From Simmondsia chinensis (Eukaryota > Streptophyta > Magnoliopsida > Caryophyllales > Simmondsiaceae): 64,000 nt of DNA. Positions 1 to 10,197 of the stretch are shown here, one piece after another (the stretch's first letter is position 1; every line of letters begins with the position of its first letter). The notes below the pieces were generated by a model. That model was given only the letters and a program-made list of their open reading frames with translations, searched no databases and was not told the DNA's origin. The stretch spans positions 37,166,911 through 37,230,910 of the forward strand of contig JAGTTD010000007.1 of the NCBI GenBank assembly GCA_018398585.1. Direction: 5' to 3'. The translations under genes were made by a program, and so were the position numbers.

Positions 1-1280
1 TGACCCAATCTCATGTGCCACATCTTAGTGATCTCTGTATATGTCATAGACGATGTAGAAACAACCATTGACCCTGTCACGGTAGAACCTACAAGCTCAT
101 ACTAGGTTCCTATCCTTCTATCCTTCATCACGATCAATGTACCTTTACTGACCCTTATGACTCCACCTTCAACTGTGTACTTGTACCCATTGGACTCAAG
201 GGTACCTAAAGAGATAAGGTTCTTTTCAAATCTGGGACGTGTCGCACGTCGCTAAGTGTCCTAACCGTACCATCAAACATCTTCACACGAACTGTTCCAA
301 TACCCTTCACCTTACATGCGGCATCATTGCCCATCAAGACTACTCCATCCTGAATTGACTTATAAATGGTGAACCAGTCTCTATTAGGACAAACATGGTA
401 AGAACAACCCGAATCCATGATTCACTTATCCTTGGACCTGGTCTGTGACTCGGTTACGAGTAGGACATCAGCATTTCCCTCATCTTCAACTATACTAGCC
501 TCAGTGGACTTATGGTCGTTCCTGTTATCATCTCTTTGCTTGTTCTTAAGCTTATAACAGTTTTTATTTGTGTGCCCTTTCTTGTGACAGAAGTTAACTA
601 CGGGTTCTTATGTCTAAATTTAGGCCTAAACTTCTTTCCACTTTCAGACCCTCTAGATTCAGTCCTACCTCTTACAAACAACCCACTACTAGAGTTATTC
701 ACAGAGTCAGACAATTCCCAATCAACTCTCTTTTTACTTACTAGGTTTCTTTTAACCTCATCAACTATGATAATAGCCCTACCACCATATATCATACTTT
801 CTACGAAGGCTTTGTAAGGATTAGAGAGTGAACACAAATCATGGCCTAATCTTCGTCCTTAGGGGTGTTATTCAATTCTTTCAATTCTTGAATTATAGAA
901 TTAAATTCACTAAGATAGTTTTTAATCGATGTACCTTCCGTTATATGAAACGTGAATAACTGGCGGTTTATTGCTAGTTTATTGGAGACCGATTTGTGGC
1001 AAAACATCTCTTGTAACTTCTCCCACAACTCTTTGGTGGTTTTTATCTCCAAGACTTCTGTCAATACATCATCTGCTAAACACATCTTTATCACTGTGAG
1101 AGTCTTATCATCCAGTTCTTCCCACTGTGCCTCTGTCATGTTTTTCGATTTCTTCTCTTTTCCATCTAGTGCTTTCTTCAAGCCATTCTGAGCTAGGAGT
1201 CCTTTAACACAGACTTGCTACAAATTGAAGCTTCCTTGACCTCTGAACTTCTCGACCTCAGATTTGATTGCCAATGTCAT
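1..1280 (-). pseudogene. copia gag-protease, decayed
   Basis: The likely gag start is the ATG at 1278-1280. The gag part (1181-846 is the longest open piece) has the UBN2-type gag look: a KTTKELWEKLQEMF stretch and a FHITEGTSIKNYLSEF stretch. A zinc-knuckle-flanking region follows at about 837-598. The aspartic protease begins at 418 with the DSG catalytic motif ([10 protein letters not shown]). Two tryptophan codons expected in these families read as stops: TAG at 1218-1220 and TGA just before the protease motif. Both are TGG with G-to-A changes, the signature of methylated-cytosine decay. No functional product is expected. Confidence 0.8.
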
Positions 1281-1301
1281 TGTACCAACTCGAACAACAA
1301 G

Positions 1302-1314
1302 GGCTCTGATACCA
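1302..1314 (-). promoter_or_regulatory. primer binding site (tRNA-iMet type)
   Basis: On the minus strand this reads TGGTATCAGAGCC, complementary to the 3' end of initiator tRNA-Met. It lies five bases inside the LTR, where first-strand synthesis of the copia element would prime. Confidence 0.85.
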
Positions 1315-1319
1315 ATTTG

Positions 1320-1787
1320 TGAGGAAATGTAGAAATCCTAAGTACTGAATTCGAATCAAATACCACTACAATCAAGAAGTAAAATAGACTAAAGAGAATC
1401 AAACACAAGAACATAGCAATTTACCTGGAAACCCCTCTACAATCGAGAGGGGAGAAAATCATAGGCGAAGATTGGAGCTTTTATTATTGAATCGAAAAAG
1501 AAGAATTACAATCACTCATTGTTTTTTCTCTCTCTCTATGTTTGGTGCGGCGCCGCTGGGAAAAAGTAATTGGAATTATGAACGGACGTAAACCTATGTC
1601 ATTATTTATACCCGCGTGGAAACGCGGCTCCCGATAGATCGGTAGTTCACCGATTGATCGGTGAGCTCTCTGCAGACGTCTTAGATTTACGTAACATTCC
1701 CGATCCATCAAAGCTTTACCCGAACGATCGGCCTTCTTACGGCTTCCCTATTAGACTTCCAAGGAATTTTGAGACATATTCCAAACA
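1320..1787 (-). repeat. copia 5' LTR
   Basis: A 468-bp LTR ending in CA next to the primer binding site. It contains an unusually GC-rich stretch for this window (about 1545-1740) with inverted GATCGG/CCGATC words. Confidence 0.6.
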
Positions 1788-2106
1788 TTAAATAATAGTA
1801 TAATTTTAACATAAAATATGAGATGGAGACCATTACAGTATTTACACTTCAAACCCAATATTCATTTGAGTAAAGAGGCATATTTAGAATACAAAACTAC
1901 TTTTAAACCTTTACCTGCTAATTTCGAGCCTATTTGATATTGTTTTTTATTGATAATTTTTGATTTTCTAAAAACTAAAGGTCATATCTTAGAAACAATT
2001 TTTAAAAATTTTTTTCTTTTTTTTTTTTCCTGATTTCTCTTACTTAAAAAACTTAAAACAAAAAACCCAACAATAAAAAAATTTATTTTCAAAATTTGAT
2101 TTCTCT
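1788..2106. other. AT-rich spacer
   Basis: Low-complexity AT-rich DNA with poly-T and poly-A runs. No gene, inverted repeat or conserved motif seen. Confidence 0.6.
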
Positions 2107-2333
2107 CAAAAACTGATACAAAGAAAAAGATACTAATCCATCATGAGGGCGTCTTAATTGGTGGGGTTTTCTACCTATGCGGTCATCTCCCAGAGGTTAA
2201 AAGTTCGATTTTGGCTGAGGATATACTCATGACTTACCTGCTCATGAGGATTGTGAGCCTCCTCATGAGTCGAAATTGGTTGGAGCAACTCAATCTCTCG
2301 TTATAAAAAATAATAATAATAATAACAAAAACT
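2107..2333 (+). mobile_element. putative tRNA-derived SINE
   Basis: A pol III B-box-like word (GTTCGATTTTG near 2198) follows a leader and is followed by GC-richer sequence ending in an (ATA)n tail. A short direct repeat, CAAAAACT, lies at 2107-2114 and 2326-2333 and could be the target duplication. The A box is not clear, so the call is tentative. Confidence 0.4.
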
Positions 2334-2709
2334 TTTTTAATAGAAATTTAAATTAATTAATTATTATTAAATACTAGTAGTGAGACTCCTAGAAGTAGCC
2401 AAACTAAATATCCCCCACAAGTTAAGAGGAGTCAATAAAAGTCACTGTCTTTCTCTCTGTCTATCTCAATAAAAGACCCCTAGCTTTGCATTGCCAACTG
2501 GCACTTTTATTCTACTCATTTATATCCAAAATTGCCAAAAAAAAAATACCATATCACATAAATAATTTTACTATTATTTATGCTATTAGTCTTTATATTT
2601 TATTTATTATGTTAATTTAGTCTCTAAGTATTTTATTATATCAATTCAGTTCTCATACAAAAGGAGTTGTTTGAATAAATTAAACATTTTTTTATTTAAA
2701 TGGTAGTAA
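2334..2709. other. intergenic, with a fragment of a foldback repeat
   Basis: No gene seen. Positions 2588-2695 resemble one arm of the foldback element described at 18951-19337 (alternating words meaning 'gtcaatttagtc' and 'tgtacttttaat'). Confidence 0.45.
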
Positions 2710-2849
2710 TAGTTAGCATTTGGACGACCTCCTGGGAAGTCTTCATGTTGTATCCCTTAGATTGGAGGTTCTTACAAACAGCCTTCCTTCAGGATCCTTA
2801 AGAGGGAAGGCTGCGTACATCCGACCCTACTTTTTGTAGCTAGCATTTG
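2710..2849 (+). mobile_element. 5S-headed SINE, 5'-truncated copy
   Basis: The body (2723-2836) begins inside the 5S-like head at the C-box word GACCTCCTGGGAAGTC and continues into the shared 3' module with GGAAGGCTGCGTACATCC. It ends CTTTTTG. Flanks TAGTTAGCATTTG (2710-2722) and TAGCTAGCATTTG (2837-2849) match at 12 of 13 positions and are the target-site duplication, so this is a retrotransposed copy. Confidence 0.85.
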
Positions 2850-2879
2850 AAAGCATGTTCACACTATGTAAATGTTAAT

Positions 2880-3850
2880 CCCCAAAGCTATGCTTGTTGC
2901 TCAAGATTTTCACCAGCGTGAAGGCTTAGAGTACTTCGAGATATTTTAGCTCAACTGCCCAATTGTCGAACAAATGATTGTTTGTTTGTTGTATCTTTAT
3001 TTGCTGCAAACTCATGGTCCATACGTTAACTTGGTATTAAAAATGCTACTTTCGATGGTTTACCTGATTAATGAAGTCTACACGTAACAATCTTGGTGTT
3101 TTGTCCGTCCTCAATTTTCAATCACGTATGTCAACTTCATAGAGCATTGTATGGCCATAAACAGGCACATTCGAGTATGATTTCATAGATTTAGTTCGAT
3201 TTTATATAGTGATAAGGTTGACCCTTCCCTATTCATACATTGGTTTTCGATTGCGATAATCTGCCTTCTTGTTTATGTTGATGGATTTATCCTATAGGAG
3301 ACTTTAATCGCACTCTCTTGCGCATGTTCATCTAGACTCTACCTAAATAGTTGGCCATGATAGATCAGAAAAAAAATAGTTCGTTATGAAATACCTGGGC
3401 CCATTATACGACTTCTTTGACATTGAAGCCAAACACACTGAAAAATGTATCTTTGGCACATGCAAAAATACACTCTCAATCGTTCCATAAAGTATGGCAT
3501 GCTTGAAGCATACACCTATTTAACTCCAATCAGAGCTCGGCTCAAGTATCTCTCATTGTGGGATATCTACTTGCTAATCCTACCGAGTATCAAAGTGTAG
3601 TAGGAGCCGTCTAGTATTTTACAATGACCCGTCCCGGTACTTATTATGATGTTACTATGCTTTCTATTTTATACATGCCTCCCGATCCTCTTATTGGCAA
3701 ACGATGAAGCGTATCCTTTGCCTACTTGAAGCACATTCCTAGTCATAGCCTAACCATCACACCTAGCTTCTACACTACCACCATTGCATTCATTGATGCT
3801 TATCGGGGTGGTTATCCTGACACCAAACACTCCACTATTAGGTATATTGT
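2880..3850 (+). pseudogene. ancient copia reverse transcriptase / RNase H relic
   Basis: Conceptual translation across frames gives ordered copia landmarks: LVAQDFHQREGLEYFE near 2893, DPSLFIHW then LLVYVDG near 3215-3285 (the YVDD region), KYLGPLYDFFDIEA near 3390, and HWQTMKRIL near 3697. Stops and frameshifts are everywhere and no LTRs were found. It matches the same subfamily as the copia elements at 15.9 and 56.8 kb but is much older. Confidence 0.7.
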
Positions 3851-3878
3851 ATTAGGATAATATTTTATTAATAACTAA

Positions 3879-4478
3879 GGCTCCGTTTGTTTTGACGGAA
3901 AGTAGAATCTAGGAATTGATTTTTCTTCGGAAAAGGTTTTCCAAGGTAAATTCCGAGTGGTGTTTTCCGTTGTTTGTTTCAAAGGAAAAATTAATTCCCC
4001 ATTGTGATGTCTTTGTGTATGTTTTACAAAAATATTTTCACCAATCATTTTATATCTTTTTCTAAGATAACATAAGTAATAATACAACATATACGAAGTA
4101 ACAAAATAAAATATTACATAAATAATTTCCTTCGATAATATTATATAACAATTCAACTTGATTAGAGTTGTTCTTTGCAGCAATAATAAAGTAGTATCCA
4201 AGCTGCTTTTAATTATTTAGTCTAATTCTTGTCCGTTGTTGATGTTAAATGTTTATAGTACAGTCTGATTTATTTTGATTCGATCGCGATTTGCGTGATG
4301 ATAACCGCCAAGATTTCTGAGTCACTTAGAATCATGACTTCCCCTATTTTAAAAGGGAAGTCAATTTTCCTCATTTAAGGGAAAATGTTTTCCTTTCTTA
4401 AGCTAAAGATGCGCCAAACAAAGGAAAAGGAAAAAACCACTTTCGAGACTATAATTTTTTCCCGAAACAAACGGAGCC
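3879..4478. mobile_element. non-autonomous DNA transposon (MITE-like)
   Basis: Terminal inverted repeats GGCTCCGTTTGTTT at 3879 and its complement AAACAAACGGAGCC ending at 4478 bound a 600-bp non-coding element. Similarity continues inward (GGAAA-rich left arm, TTTCC-rich right arm). The termini extend as a palindrome (TAAGG...CCTTA), which hides the target duplication. The sequence resembles hAT or PIF/Harbinger MITE ends; the superfamily is not settled. Confidence 0.7.
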
Positions 4479-4712
4479 TTAATCTCATCTAATCCCATCA
4501 TATACTTATATCTTATCATATCTTATATTGTCTATCCTATCCTATCTAGACCAGGGACAATACTGAAAGCGTGTTGTATTGTCTCTATTTTAAGTACACT
4601 TGTTAGCAACTCTATTTTCAATATGCCTTCCATTGTTTTTCTGATTTTATGACATGTACATACTCACGTTAAACTATTACCACAATAAAAAGAGTGAATA
4701 ATTTGAGTTAAC

Positions 4713-5211
4713 TGATGTAGGATGAGTAACAAAATAGTTTCTAGGGCAGCTGGATCGCCAAAAATCTAAACGGGTGGGTCGGAAGTCTTAATTTGTGCGG
4801 GCAACTTCAAACGGTTATAACTTTTAATCCGTGAGGAGTTATAAGGACTGTAATATCTCAAAACGAAGTTATCAGGCCGAGCTATGCAACCCCAGTAGCT
4901 TCGCCACTGACCTTGCCTATTTTCTCCAAATTTGGCCTGTAAACATGTTTTCAAGTCACTTTTACGCTTTCTGCATAGTTTAAGGGCATTTTTGTAATTT
5001 CGAATTTTGGGGTATTTTTGCAATTTTGTGCTTTAGGGTTTTCTTTGTTTTGCCTATAAATAGTTGTTAAATACAGTTGTAATTCTCATTCTCTAATTTT
5101 ACTTAAATACAAACTTTAGTTTTTCTCTGTCTTTCTCTTTTTTTTGGTGGAATCTAAGTTTATCTTTGATTTTGACATATTCGATCGATTTTACATTTTC
5201 GTTCCGCATCA
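4713..5211 (+). mobile_element. probable solo LTR
   Basis: A 499-bp segment begins TGATG and ends CATCA, with flanks TTAAC before and TTAAT after (4 of 5 match). It carries a TATA box (CTATAAATAG near 5055) followed by pyrimidine-rich leader, as expected of an LTR promoter and R region. No internal retrotransposon sequence adjoins it. It ends about 285 bp before the SOFL start codon. Confidence 0.6.
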
Positions 5212-5383
5212 TTAATTTACTTGCTACCTCAATTATTAAAGTAAGACTTGTTATTCAAACTTACCTTTTAACCCCTAAAATTTCAGAACCGACCCAGTTG
5301 ACCCTATCCCGAAGACTTACTCTATATTTTGAATAAAATTCCCCTCAAACCCAACCCCACTCCTTCACTCCAATTCTTTCCAC

Positions 5384-5391
5384 TTATATAG
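5384..5391 (+). promoter_or_regulatory. TATA box of the SOFL gene
   Basis: TTATATAG lies about 110 bp before the start codon and is followed by CA-rich pyrimidine-containing leader sequence typical of plant 5' UTRs. Confidence 0.65.
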
Positions 5392-5495
5392 CACAACAAT
5401 AACAATAACACCAACTCTCATCTCTCCCTCATACACACACACTCTCAACAATCAATCAACCAAAAAAAAAAAGAGAGGAAAAAAAAAAATTTGAA

Positions 5496-8441
5496 ATGTC
5501 AGGTTCAGAATGGAGTAGTGAGTGTGAATCTGGGTGGACACTTTACTTAGATGAATCCTCCCTCTCCTCATTTCATTACCGAGCTGGTATGTGATATTCA
5601 CATATAAGTTTGACATTCATTGACATTACGTACAGTGCCTGGCTGAGTTTATACGTTAGTTTTGTTGCTAGACTCACGTGTAAAGTGCTTAACAGGTACA
5701 AGAAACAATGTGGGTCGAAACCAAGAACAAGATTACGACGACAAAGAAGAAGAAGAACAGGACATGTCAATGGTGTCAGATGCATCGTCGGGGCCGCCAC
5801 GAGCGAAGCAAGAAGAAGGGTATAATCGTAATTATAACGAAAACGAGGGCGAGATTTGTAAGAAGAAGAAGAACAACGGGAACGAGAAGAAGAGCAAGAA
5901 GAAGAGTTCTTGTAATCTTGATGACACTGCTAGCTCCCCTGCTTTCAGTTATTCCCAGGCATGCCCCCTCTTTTTTATTTTATTTTTCCCAATATTTTCT
6001 ACTCCGTCAAATTTTATGGTTATTATTCGTTATAAATCACATAATTAATCTAACAATAATAACCTATTTTTATTTTATGAATATTTTATTCTGCTTTTCC
6101 ACTTCTAGGAAAAAAACATTACGTTTTCTATTTATGGTTTTTCTTTTATCTATATTTTTGTTAGCAAACACGTTAAAAAGAAAAAAAAAAAAAAAACGAT
6201 TTTGGGTAAAAAAATATATCTTTTTAGCTCGAAAAATATTTGACCAAACATGCACTTATTGTATAATGTAATGGTGTATTTTATGAAAATATATCCAATA
6301 AATCAAAAACCACAACAACAACAACAGTTCCAGTGTCACGAAAGCTCCTGCAAAAGCAGGGTCGGGGGGGATGTACGCAGCCTTTCCCCTTTAGGGTACT
6401 ACCTTGAAAAGAGGCTGTTTTCAAGGATCCCTAACTTAAAAAGCGTATCGTCATAAAAATAGATGGCCACGATAAATCAAAAACCAATTTACTATTATTT
6501 TGTTACTATAAGATAAAAAGTATTATCATCAGATAAATAATATAATTTATAGTTAATAATAATCGTAAAATTTTAAAATGTTGATTTATGTTAACATTTT
6601 TTTACCAGCATGAAATGTAGAACCCCTTGTGTTCAAAAAAAAATAAATAAATAAAATGTAGGACCCCTTAAATTTAAATACGTTGATTTATTTATTTATT
6701 TATATATAATTTTTTTTGACACTATATTTATTTATATATTAATGGTGATAATAAAATTGCAGGTGTATGTGAGTACATCAAATAATCAAGCGCTGGATTA
6801 CACACAGGACTTGTCAGATACACATTATAAGGTACATTCTCTAATTTTAATCTATAGTTATTTGTATAAAGGTTTGTGTACTTTTTTATAAGATTAATTT
6901 AATTTTTATATTTTTAATTATGTTAATTTAATTCTTAAATAATTTAAAATGTGTTAATTTAGTCCTTTAGTCAAATTTAAGTAACGTTAATGATGTAGTC
7001 TTGACCGATAAATTATGTTAGATACAAGTAACTTATTATAAATTCGTCTGTTTACTCAATTTAATCCAATTTATGGCCGAACCATTAAAAATTTTATTAA
7101 AAACTTAACATAAAATTTTTTCTAAAGATTAAATTGACACATTTTAAGTTGTACTAGAATTAAATTATTACTATTAAAAGTATAAAGATTAAATTGACAC
7201 AATGGACAAAGTATAGGAGCATTTGGCATAAATAACTCTTTAATTTATTTCTGTCAAAGAATATATCTTCTCACGTAAATGTCTATTGAGCTTGAAGCAT
7301 GGATATATTCACAAGTCTAGCTATTACCTTATACTTAAATTATATTAATTTTTTAATTTTTTGTGTTTATTTTTTTTGTTTTTTGGCAGGGGAATGCTGC
7401 AATGAATGAAAACATGGGATTTTGGCAATCAAGAAATTCTAAGAAGCTTGATTCAGCTGAACCCAGTAAGCCTTTTTTATTCTTTATCATATTATGAAGC
7501 TCGAGATATCTAACTATATATATTTAAGTGTTTGAAAGTCGAGTTAAGATCAAAATTGATGATACTGATAAAAAATTTCCAAAGAAAAATGTTCAGAGTA
7601 AGACTTCTACGTGTGAGTTAAAATGTGAATCCCACGTAAAGATGTAAGAGTAAAGAGATCAACTTATAAGATTATTGGGTTACTCCACTGATTGCCAATT
7701 GGATTTAGTATTAGCGCGTAAAACTAATCTTAGGCCTTTAGCTATTAGCTTAAACTTTGGGGAAAGTTGATTCATTGACCCAGTATCAGAGCCTTATTAA
7801 CCAAGAAGTCACGAGTTCGAATCCAAACAAGCTCCACTTTCAATGTGATTATAATTTAAGCACAAGGTGTGGGGAGTCTAAATGCAATATCCACAACTCA
7901 AGCCCAATGACATTTGCATGAGGGGGCACATTATTATAACACCAATCTTAGGCCTTGAACCATCAGTTTAAGCTTTTGAAAAAGTTGAGTGCTGGATATT
8001 TAGGATGGAAACCCACTTGGGCTTACATATGAACCTCGTATGTTACAAAATTGTGGGTCGGGCCTAAAAGCCCGGAAAGATTTAACATATGATATCAGAG
8101 TGTGTTAATAATCCCGGTCTCTTATTTGTTGCATTGTGTCCTCATAAAGAATTCATAAACAAATTTAACATATTGTATCAGAGTGTGTTAATAATCCCGA
8201 TCTCTTGTTCGTTGCATTGTATCCTCGTAAAGAATTCACAGACATTCCTTACAAAACATATGAAATTCACAGACATTGGATACCCATCCGACACAATTTA
8301 TGAGATTGCCTGTACTTATACATTAAGATTATTTATAAATAGTGCGTCTAATATTATTGTTACAGTGGATTCACATAACATTAACCTTATTTTCTTTCTT
8401 TTTTTTTTTTATGGGCAGGTAGGTTGAGAGGACGAAGGTGA
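5496..8441 (+). CDS. SOFL: SOB FIVE-LIKE (SOFL) protein, five exons
   Basis: Exons 5496-5586, 5696-5958, 6763-6831, 7390-7465 and 8419-8441 join into a 173-codon frame. SOFL proteins are small plant-specific proteins linked to cytokinin levels and signalling in Arabidopsis. Both family signatures are visible: CESGWTLYLDESS at residues 10-22 and SMVSDASSGPP (about 55-65), followed by DDTASSP (about 105-111). A Lys-rich stretch (KKKKNNGNEKKSKKKSS) could be nuclear-localising, and the protein ends RLRGRR. The start is the first ATG after the TATA box and A-rich leader. Intron phases agree only if intron 2 (5959-6762) starts with GC: CAG|GCATGC; the nearby GT alternative gives an early stop in exon 3. 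Introns carry a SINE, a micro-retroposon, a foldback and a TRIM; a SINE lies just after the stop. Confidence 0.87.
6298..6486 (-). mobile_element. SINE with the shared 3' module but a non-5S head
   Basis: Perfect 15-bp target duplications ATAAATCAAAAACCA (6298-6312 and 6472-6486) bound a 159-bp insert in SOFL intron 2. On the minus strand the 3' module is clear (CTGCGTACATCC, then GACCCTGC, ending in (TTG)n), but the first ~40 bases are not 5S-like. This shows the 3' module travelling with a different head. Confidence 0.85.
6613..6669 (+). mobile_element. micro-retroposon (25-nt poly-A-tailed insert)
   Basis: The insert 6629-6653 is GTGTTCA followed by A-rich tail, flanked by 16-nt repeats (6613-6628 and 6654-6669, 15 of 16 identical). 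The word GTTCAAAAA ends other retroposon tails in this window (14370, 14508, 38877), so this looks like an extremely 5'-truncated copy in SOFL intron 2. Confidence 0.55.
6852..7240. mobile_element. foldback (MITE-like) element
   Basis: The two ends are diverged inverted repeats of one another (left AGTTATTTGTATAAAGG, right GGCATAAATAACT), each arm with GTCAATTTAGTC-like words. A central GGCCGAACCATTAAAA word is shared with the family copy at 18951-19337. It lies in SOFL intron 3. Confidence 0.6.
7709..7998 (+). mobile_element. TRIM (72-bp-LTR family), degraded copy
   Basis: The layout matches the clean copy at 19699-19991: LTR, primer binding site CAGTATCAGAGCC at 7781, the word CACGAGTTCGAATCC, and a polypurine tract TGAGGGGGCA at 7919 before the second LTR. 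LTR ends are mutated. It lies in SOFL intron 4. Confidence 0.65.
8081..8240 (+). repeat. tandem duplication of about 80 bp
   Basis: Two adjacent copies of a segment containing TATCAGAGTGTGTTAATAAT and AAAGAATTCA (8081-8159 and 8163-8240) in SOFL intron 4. The TATCAGAG word suggests a retrotransposon primer-site remnant, but nothing else supports that. Confidence 0.65.
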
Positions 8442-8490
8442 TGATAGTTTCAGCTCCCGATGAAGAAATGCGGATACAACAAGAACAATC

Positions 8491-8605
8491 CACTGCTTCA
8501 AAAAAGCTCCTGTCAAGACAGAATTTGGAAAGGATAAGTTGTACGCAGCCTTAGCTTTACAGGGTGCTAGAGCCTATTTTCAAAGGGCCCCGACCCTCGG
8601 AGAAG
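8491..8605 (-). mobile_element. SINE 3' module, diverged
   Basis: On the minus strand the module reads AAGGCTGCGTACAACTT, then a decayed GACC region and AGGAGC. No target duplication was readable. It lies about 50 bp after the SOFL stop codon, probably in the 3' UTR. Confidence 0.65.
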
Positions 8606-9162
8606 GAATGTGAATGTTAAAAAAAAAAAAGAAGAAAAATTTATTATTATTATTTTTTTGATTCTGGATAGAGTTGTGTTAAATTTGATCCTGTCAATGC
8701 CATGGGAAACAACCTCAAACCAAAGATATTCATTTTTGAAAAAATAAAAATAAAAAATAAAAAATAAAAATAAAAATTTAGTTTCTGCAAATGGAGCACC
8801 CCCCATGCCTTTCTTTCCAGCGCAAAAGTGTGCTTTCTCAGATCTCCAGAAGCTTATAAAGTTTTTAAATTAAAAAAAAATTGTATTATTTAAGTATTTA
8901 TTACTTAAATATTATAATATTTTAATATATATAGTGAGGTATTCTAAAGTCTGAATCTTTTATTATCTAAGTTCCTTATGTCAGAATTTGATTAATTTTT
9001 GTAACAATATCACCAAATTTTTAGTGTTTTCTCTTAGGAAAACACAGTATGGGGAAAAGAAAAGGATTTTAAATAGGCATTATGCTATCGTTATTGAAAT
9101 TTTTATTGACTTATATAAGCAACTGGAATAAATATCAAACTAATACTGCCTTTTTTCGGTAT
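8606..9162. other. AT-rich spacer
   Basis: Low-complexity DNA including (AAAATA)n near 8740-8780. No gene seen. Confidence 0.6.
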
Positions 9163-9264
9163 TAAAGGAGTCAAAATAATAAAGAAGAAAAAACAGGTTA
9201 CGTCGTAGTAGTACATGGCAACACTGAACCACAATATAGGGATGTCTAGCGGTTCTTATTCAAG

Positions 9265-9495
9265 CCTTTGTGGGGTATTGAGAAAATTGTTTGTTATATT
9301 CTTTTTGATGAAGGCACAGGAAGATATATCAGATTCAACCATTATTCAAGAGAAGCGAATATTAATATTGATGCTGATTTTGTGGTCCAATTGTCCTTGA
9401 TGTCTAACTTAGATCTGGACTTTGTTGTGTGTGCTGATGCGTTAGAAAGAGTGATCCCTGCGGGGCTCTCTAACGTTTGCCCCTTTTTCTTAAAA
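9265..9495 (+). other. exon-like foreign fragment inside the tandem array
   Basis: Aligning the first array unit with the other three shows about 230 bp present only here. It holds one open frame with balanced composition (residue stretch FDEGTGRYIRFNHYSREA and DADFVVQLSLMSNLDLDFV). I do not recognise the protein. It could be a captured gene fragment or a piece of an unlisted retrotransposon. Confidence 0.35.
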
Positions 9496-9906
9496 CAAAC
9501 CTTATTTGTTTCCTTTTGAAATTTTCGCCTATTATAGTTTTATGACATTCGGTATCTTATTTCTTCGACCCGGGATGACTTTCATGCAAGAGTGAAAAAG
9601 AAAATCAACACCCAATATGACCGGAGACAGTTTGATTTGACAAGTATATATTCACACTACAAAAAAAATAAAAATAAAACATATCGTGACTTTAGATTTT
9701 AATTTTTGTTATGCCTAAAAGCGTATTTAGCCATCCTAGCGACATTTTTAACAATTTTGCAGTTGGCTGTGTAACAAATGCTATAGATACGCTTAAAAGG
9801 GACTCAATACCTCATTCTTTCTAAATTGTTTTTGAATCTTTGACACTTATTTGAAAGTGTCGCTAGCTTGGTGTCCCAATAGTTTGATTTTGATGTAGTA
9901 TCAACA

Positions 9907-10197
9907 CATAACAACAAATATTAGTAATAGAGAGATTGCCATTAGCTTAAGTTTTAAGGACAGTTGGTTTCTTAACATGGTATCAGAGCTTTGTTGACCA
10001 AGAGGTCAGTAGTTCGAATCCCAACAGCCTCCACTTTAATATTAACATTAATTTCAGTACAATGCATGAGATGGGTTTGTGTAATATTCACGCTTTAAGG
10101 CCAATAACATTTGCGTGATGAGGCATGCTAGAGTATAAAAGTAAGTCTGAGCTTTTACCAATTAGCTTAAACTTTTGGGGAAGTTATTTTCTTGACA
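9907..10197 (+). mobile_element. TRIM (72-bp-LTR family)
   Basis: The 5' LTR ends CTTAACA at 9978, followed by primer site TGGTATCAGAGC (9979-9990) and AGTTCGAATCCCAAC. The 3' LTR runs from TGCTAGAG at 10126 to TTGACA at 10197, exactly 72 bp. The left part of the 5' LTR has diverged, so its start is set by length. Confidence 0.7.

Larger units (their letters stand above)
1..1787 (-). mobile_element. Ty1/copia retrotransposon, 5' part, runs off the window
   Basis: Reading on the minus strand, the order is LTR (1787-1320), tRNA-Met-type primer binding site, gag and the start of protease. The element leaves the window at position 1, so its integrase, RT and 3' LTR are not seen. The LTR starts TGTTTGG and ends with CA. 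The outer boundary rests on the TG/CA rule only, because the partner LTR is not visible. Confidence 0.8.

Noticed and set aside
2588..2695. Separate new repeat family
   Set aside because: It matches one arm of the foldback at 18951-19337 and is only a fragment.
5708..6271. 187-codon open frame overlapping SOFL exon 2
   Set aside because: Shadow frame of the Lys/Glu-rich exon running into the intron; the other frame carries the SOFL motifs.
7781..7830. tRNA genes suggested by TATCAGAGCC and GTTCGAATCC words (also 9979, 19771, 46139)
   Set aside because: The first word is a retrotransposon primer binding site and no cloverleaf can be formed; these are TRIM interiors.
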